Positions 32,048 through 33,307 of a stretch of 33,307 nt of DNA are shown here, piece after piece. How positions within the stretch are numbered: the stretch's first letter is position 1; every line of letters begins with the position of its first letter. Location: the NCBI GenBank assembly GCA_016882525.1, contig VGPU01000025.1, positions 1 to 33,307 on the forward strand. Reading direction: 5' to 3'. Below the pieces are notes generated by a model. The model was not told the DNA's origin. It did not search any database and was given only the letters and a program-made list of their open reading frames with translations. Made by a program: the position numbers and the translations under genes. This DNA comes from Cyanobacteria bacterium M_surface_10_m2_119 (GTDB lineage Bacteria; Cyanobacteriota; Cyanobacteriia; PCC-6307; Cyanobiaceae).

Positions 32048-32072
32048 AAAAAGCCCCGGCCAGAGCCGGGGC
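32048..32072 (-). terminator. Intrinsic terminator of the upstream porin gene
   Basis: On the minus strand, GCCCCGGC-TCTG-GCCGGGGC (32053-32072), a perfect eight-base stem with a four-base loop, followed by five T (32048-32052). It lies 43 bases past the stop at 32115. Confidence 0.9.
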
Positions 32073-32114
32073 CAGGAGGGCAGCCGGGCCGCGCAAGCGG
32101 CCTGGCCAGTGAGA

Positions 32115-33307
32115 TCAGAAGCGGAAGGTGGTCTTGACCAGGCCGCCGAAGGTGTCGTCCGCGCCGTCGTTCTGGATCCAGAAGAAGGCGGGGGTCACGC
32201 TGATGTTGTCGGTGACCTGGAACTTGTACCAGAGCTCGTAGGCCAGGGTCACGTTGCCGCCATCGACCCAGATGCCACCGGTGCAGATGGCACCGGTGCC
32301 GCACTTGCCGTCGTTGACCGAACCAGCGCTGCCGATGGCCATGCCCAGGGCGTTGCCCTTGAGGAAGGCGTCAGCCCACTGCAGGCCCACCATCCAGCTC
32401 CAGGCGTCGTCGTTGTTGGCGACGAAGCGATCGGAATCCGACCAGCCGAAGCCGGCGCTGATCGAGGGCGCCCAGCTGGCGGCCAGGGGCGACCAGTAGC
32501 CGCTCAGGCCGATGCTGTTGACATCAAAGGGGGTGAAGTCGGTGTAGGTGTAGGCGAAGGCTGCACCCCAGTTGCTGCCGGCGTAGCCCACCTGGGCGGT
32601 GGCGGTGTAGTTCTCACCCACGCCCAGCTCCGAATCCTCCGAGGTGGCCTCGTTGGACACGTAATTGGCGCTGAGGCTGAAGCCGTCCTTCTTGTAGGAG
32701 AGGCCCAGGCCGGCGCCGAGGTTCTTGCTGTAGGTGGCGCGGGCGCCGGCGAAGGTGAACAGGTTCAGGATCGAATCGGCCGGGTAGGCGCTGGGCCAGA
32801 TGGCCAGCATGTCGTCCTGACGGACCTTGGCACCCACCACCGCGGTGAAGTTGTCGCCGACGGGGAACTTGTAGAAGAGGCGGTTGATGCCGACGGTGTC
32901 CACACCAGGAGCGCCCGTCTGGTCTTCCTGGAAGGCCACCTCGAGGCGGGTGTTGCCGTTGCCGAACACGGAGTCGGCGAAGTTGCCACTACGCAGGGTG
33001 GTGCGCAGCAGGTCCTTGCCGGTGAAGCTGGTGTCGAAGATCAGGCGAACGTCATAGTTCACCGTCACGTTGTCGCCGAAGCCGGTGTCACCAGCGCCGC
33101 CGAGCACCATGGTGGCGATACCCTTCAGCTTGGTGGTGGTGGAGAACTGGTTGGCCTCCAGCTCGCCCACCTTGGCCTCCAGGCCATCCACGCGGCCCTT
33201 GAGCACGGCGAGTTCCTTCTCGAACTCGGCCATCAGGCGCTTGAGCTCGTCGGTGACCTCGGTGACGCGGTCGAGGCAGGCGTTGAGCAGGGCAGCCGCT
33301 TCATAGC
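32115..33307 (-). CDS. SLH-domain porin, paralogue, 5' end outside window
   Basis: 397 codons of a second outer-membrane porin, closed at its 3' end and running off the window at 33307. The visible part starts inside the SLH domain (YEAAALLNACLDRV) and goes through the coiled coil and the whole barrel to KTTFRF. Barrel strands are very similar to the 30472-31929 porin (ELWYKFQVTDNISVTPAFFW shared), while loops differ: for example GKCGTGAICTGGIW here against a longer cysteine loop in the other. An upstream signal peptide and SLH start are expected beyond the edge. Terminator at 32048-32072. An unmarked tandem duplication explains the pair. Confidence 0.93.
   Translation of the reverse strand, partial: YEAAALLNACLDRVTEVTDELKRLMAEFEKELAVLKGRVDGLEAKVGELEANQFSTTTKLKGIATMVLGGAGDTGFGDNVTVNYDVRLIFDTSFTGKDLLRTTLRSGNFADSVFGNGNTRLEVAFQEDQTGAPGVDTVGINRLFYKFPVGDNFTAVVGAKVRQDDMLAIWPSAYPADSILNLFTFAGARATYSKNLGAGLGLSYKKDGFSLSANYVSNEATSEDSELGVGENYTATAQVGYAGSNWGAAFAYTYTDFTPFDVNSIGLSGYWSPLAASWAPSISAGFGWSDSDRFVANNDDAWSWMVGLQWADAFLKGNALGMAIGSAGSVNDGKCGTGAICTGGIWVDGGNVTLAYELWYKFQVTDNISVTPAFFWIQNDGADDTFGGLVKTTFRF

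Noticed and set aside
1-33307. Search for CRISPR, IS elements, toxin-antitoxin, phage or defence genes
   Set aside because: None seen: no direct repeat-spacer pattern, no transposase or integrase motif, and no gene with unusual composition relative to its neighbours.

Overview
The window is ordinary core chromosome of a high-GC unicellular cyanobacterium of the Synechococcus/Cyanobium type. Evidence: photosynthesis and NDH-1 genes (psbU, petL, ndhO, a CRR7-like gene, a PucC-type carrier, crtQ), several cyanobacteria-restricted families (DUF3120, DUF751/Ycf33, DUF4346, TIGR03279), SLH-domain porins, and many copies of the cyanobacterial palindrome GCGATCGC. psbU plus very high GC (about two thirds by eye, not computed) argues for Cyanobium/Synechococcus rather than Prochlorococcus. 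I see no rRNA, tRNA, insertion sequence, phage gene, CRISPR array or defence system, and no gene-free stretch over 300 bases.

Layout. 1-6426, minus strand: a TolC-type outer-membrane channel, a PucC/BCD-family carrier and an inositol-monophosphatase-like enzyme in one tight operon, preceded by uppP and a cyanobacterial PDZ/radical-SAM protein (TIGR03279). 6508-9563, plus strand: DUF3120 membrane protein, psbU with a strong ribosome site and a terminator, and nadB. 9541-12004: VKOR-thioredoxin fusion (minus), rimO (plus) and petL (minus, 30 codons). 12198-15960: a DUF4070 radical-SAM protein (plus) converging on a FemAB/GNAT-like gene plus DUF4346 (minus), then a small exported four-cysteine protein (plus). 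15961-17669, minus: a tandem pterin synthase (PTPS/QueD) gene followed by a RibD-C/DHFR-like reductase. 17729-20073: aroK, CRR7-like, DUF6816-like, glutathione S-transferase.

20137-24509 is a plus-strand run DUF751-rbfA-nagZ-glycosyltransferase/TPR-hemD. 24493-26966 is a minus-strand run crtQ-SRPBCC-lipoprotein (the last resembling PilP). 27090-28295 is plus: SufA/IscA-like, TPR protein, small membrane protein. 28252-30277 holds a TIGR01777 oxidoreductase, ndhO and a J-domain protein. The right edge has two tandem SLH/OprB-type porin genes on the minus strand, each followed by a clear intrinsic terminator; the upstream one is cut by the window end.

Functionally the genes serve photosynthesis (PSII, cytochrome b6f, NDH-1, carotenoid and tetrapyrrole synthesis), envelope biology (UppP, NagZ, TolC, porins, VKOR) and cofactors (NAD, pterin, Fe-S). 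No dramatic new system is visible. The better leads are the half-degenerate tandem pterin synthase with its reductase-like partner, a PilP-like lipoprotein beside crtQ, the TolC-PucC-IMPase operon, near-identical segments between the porin paralogues, and a repeated pattern of convergent genes overlapping at their 3' ends.
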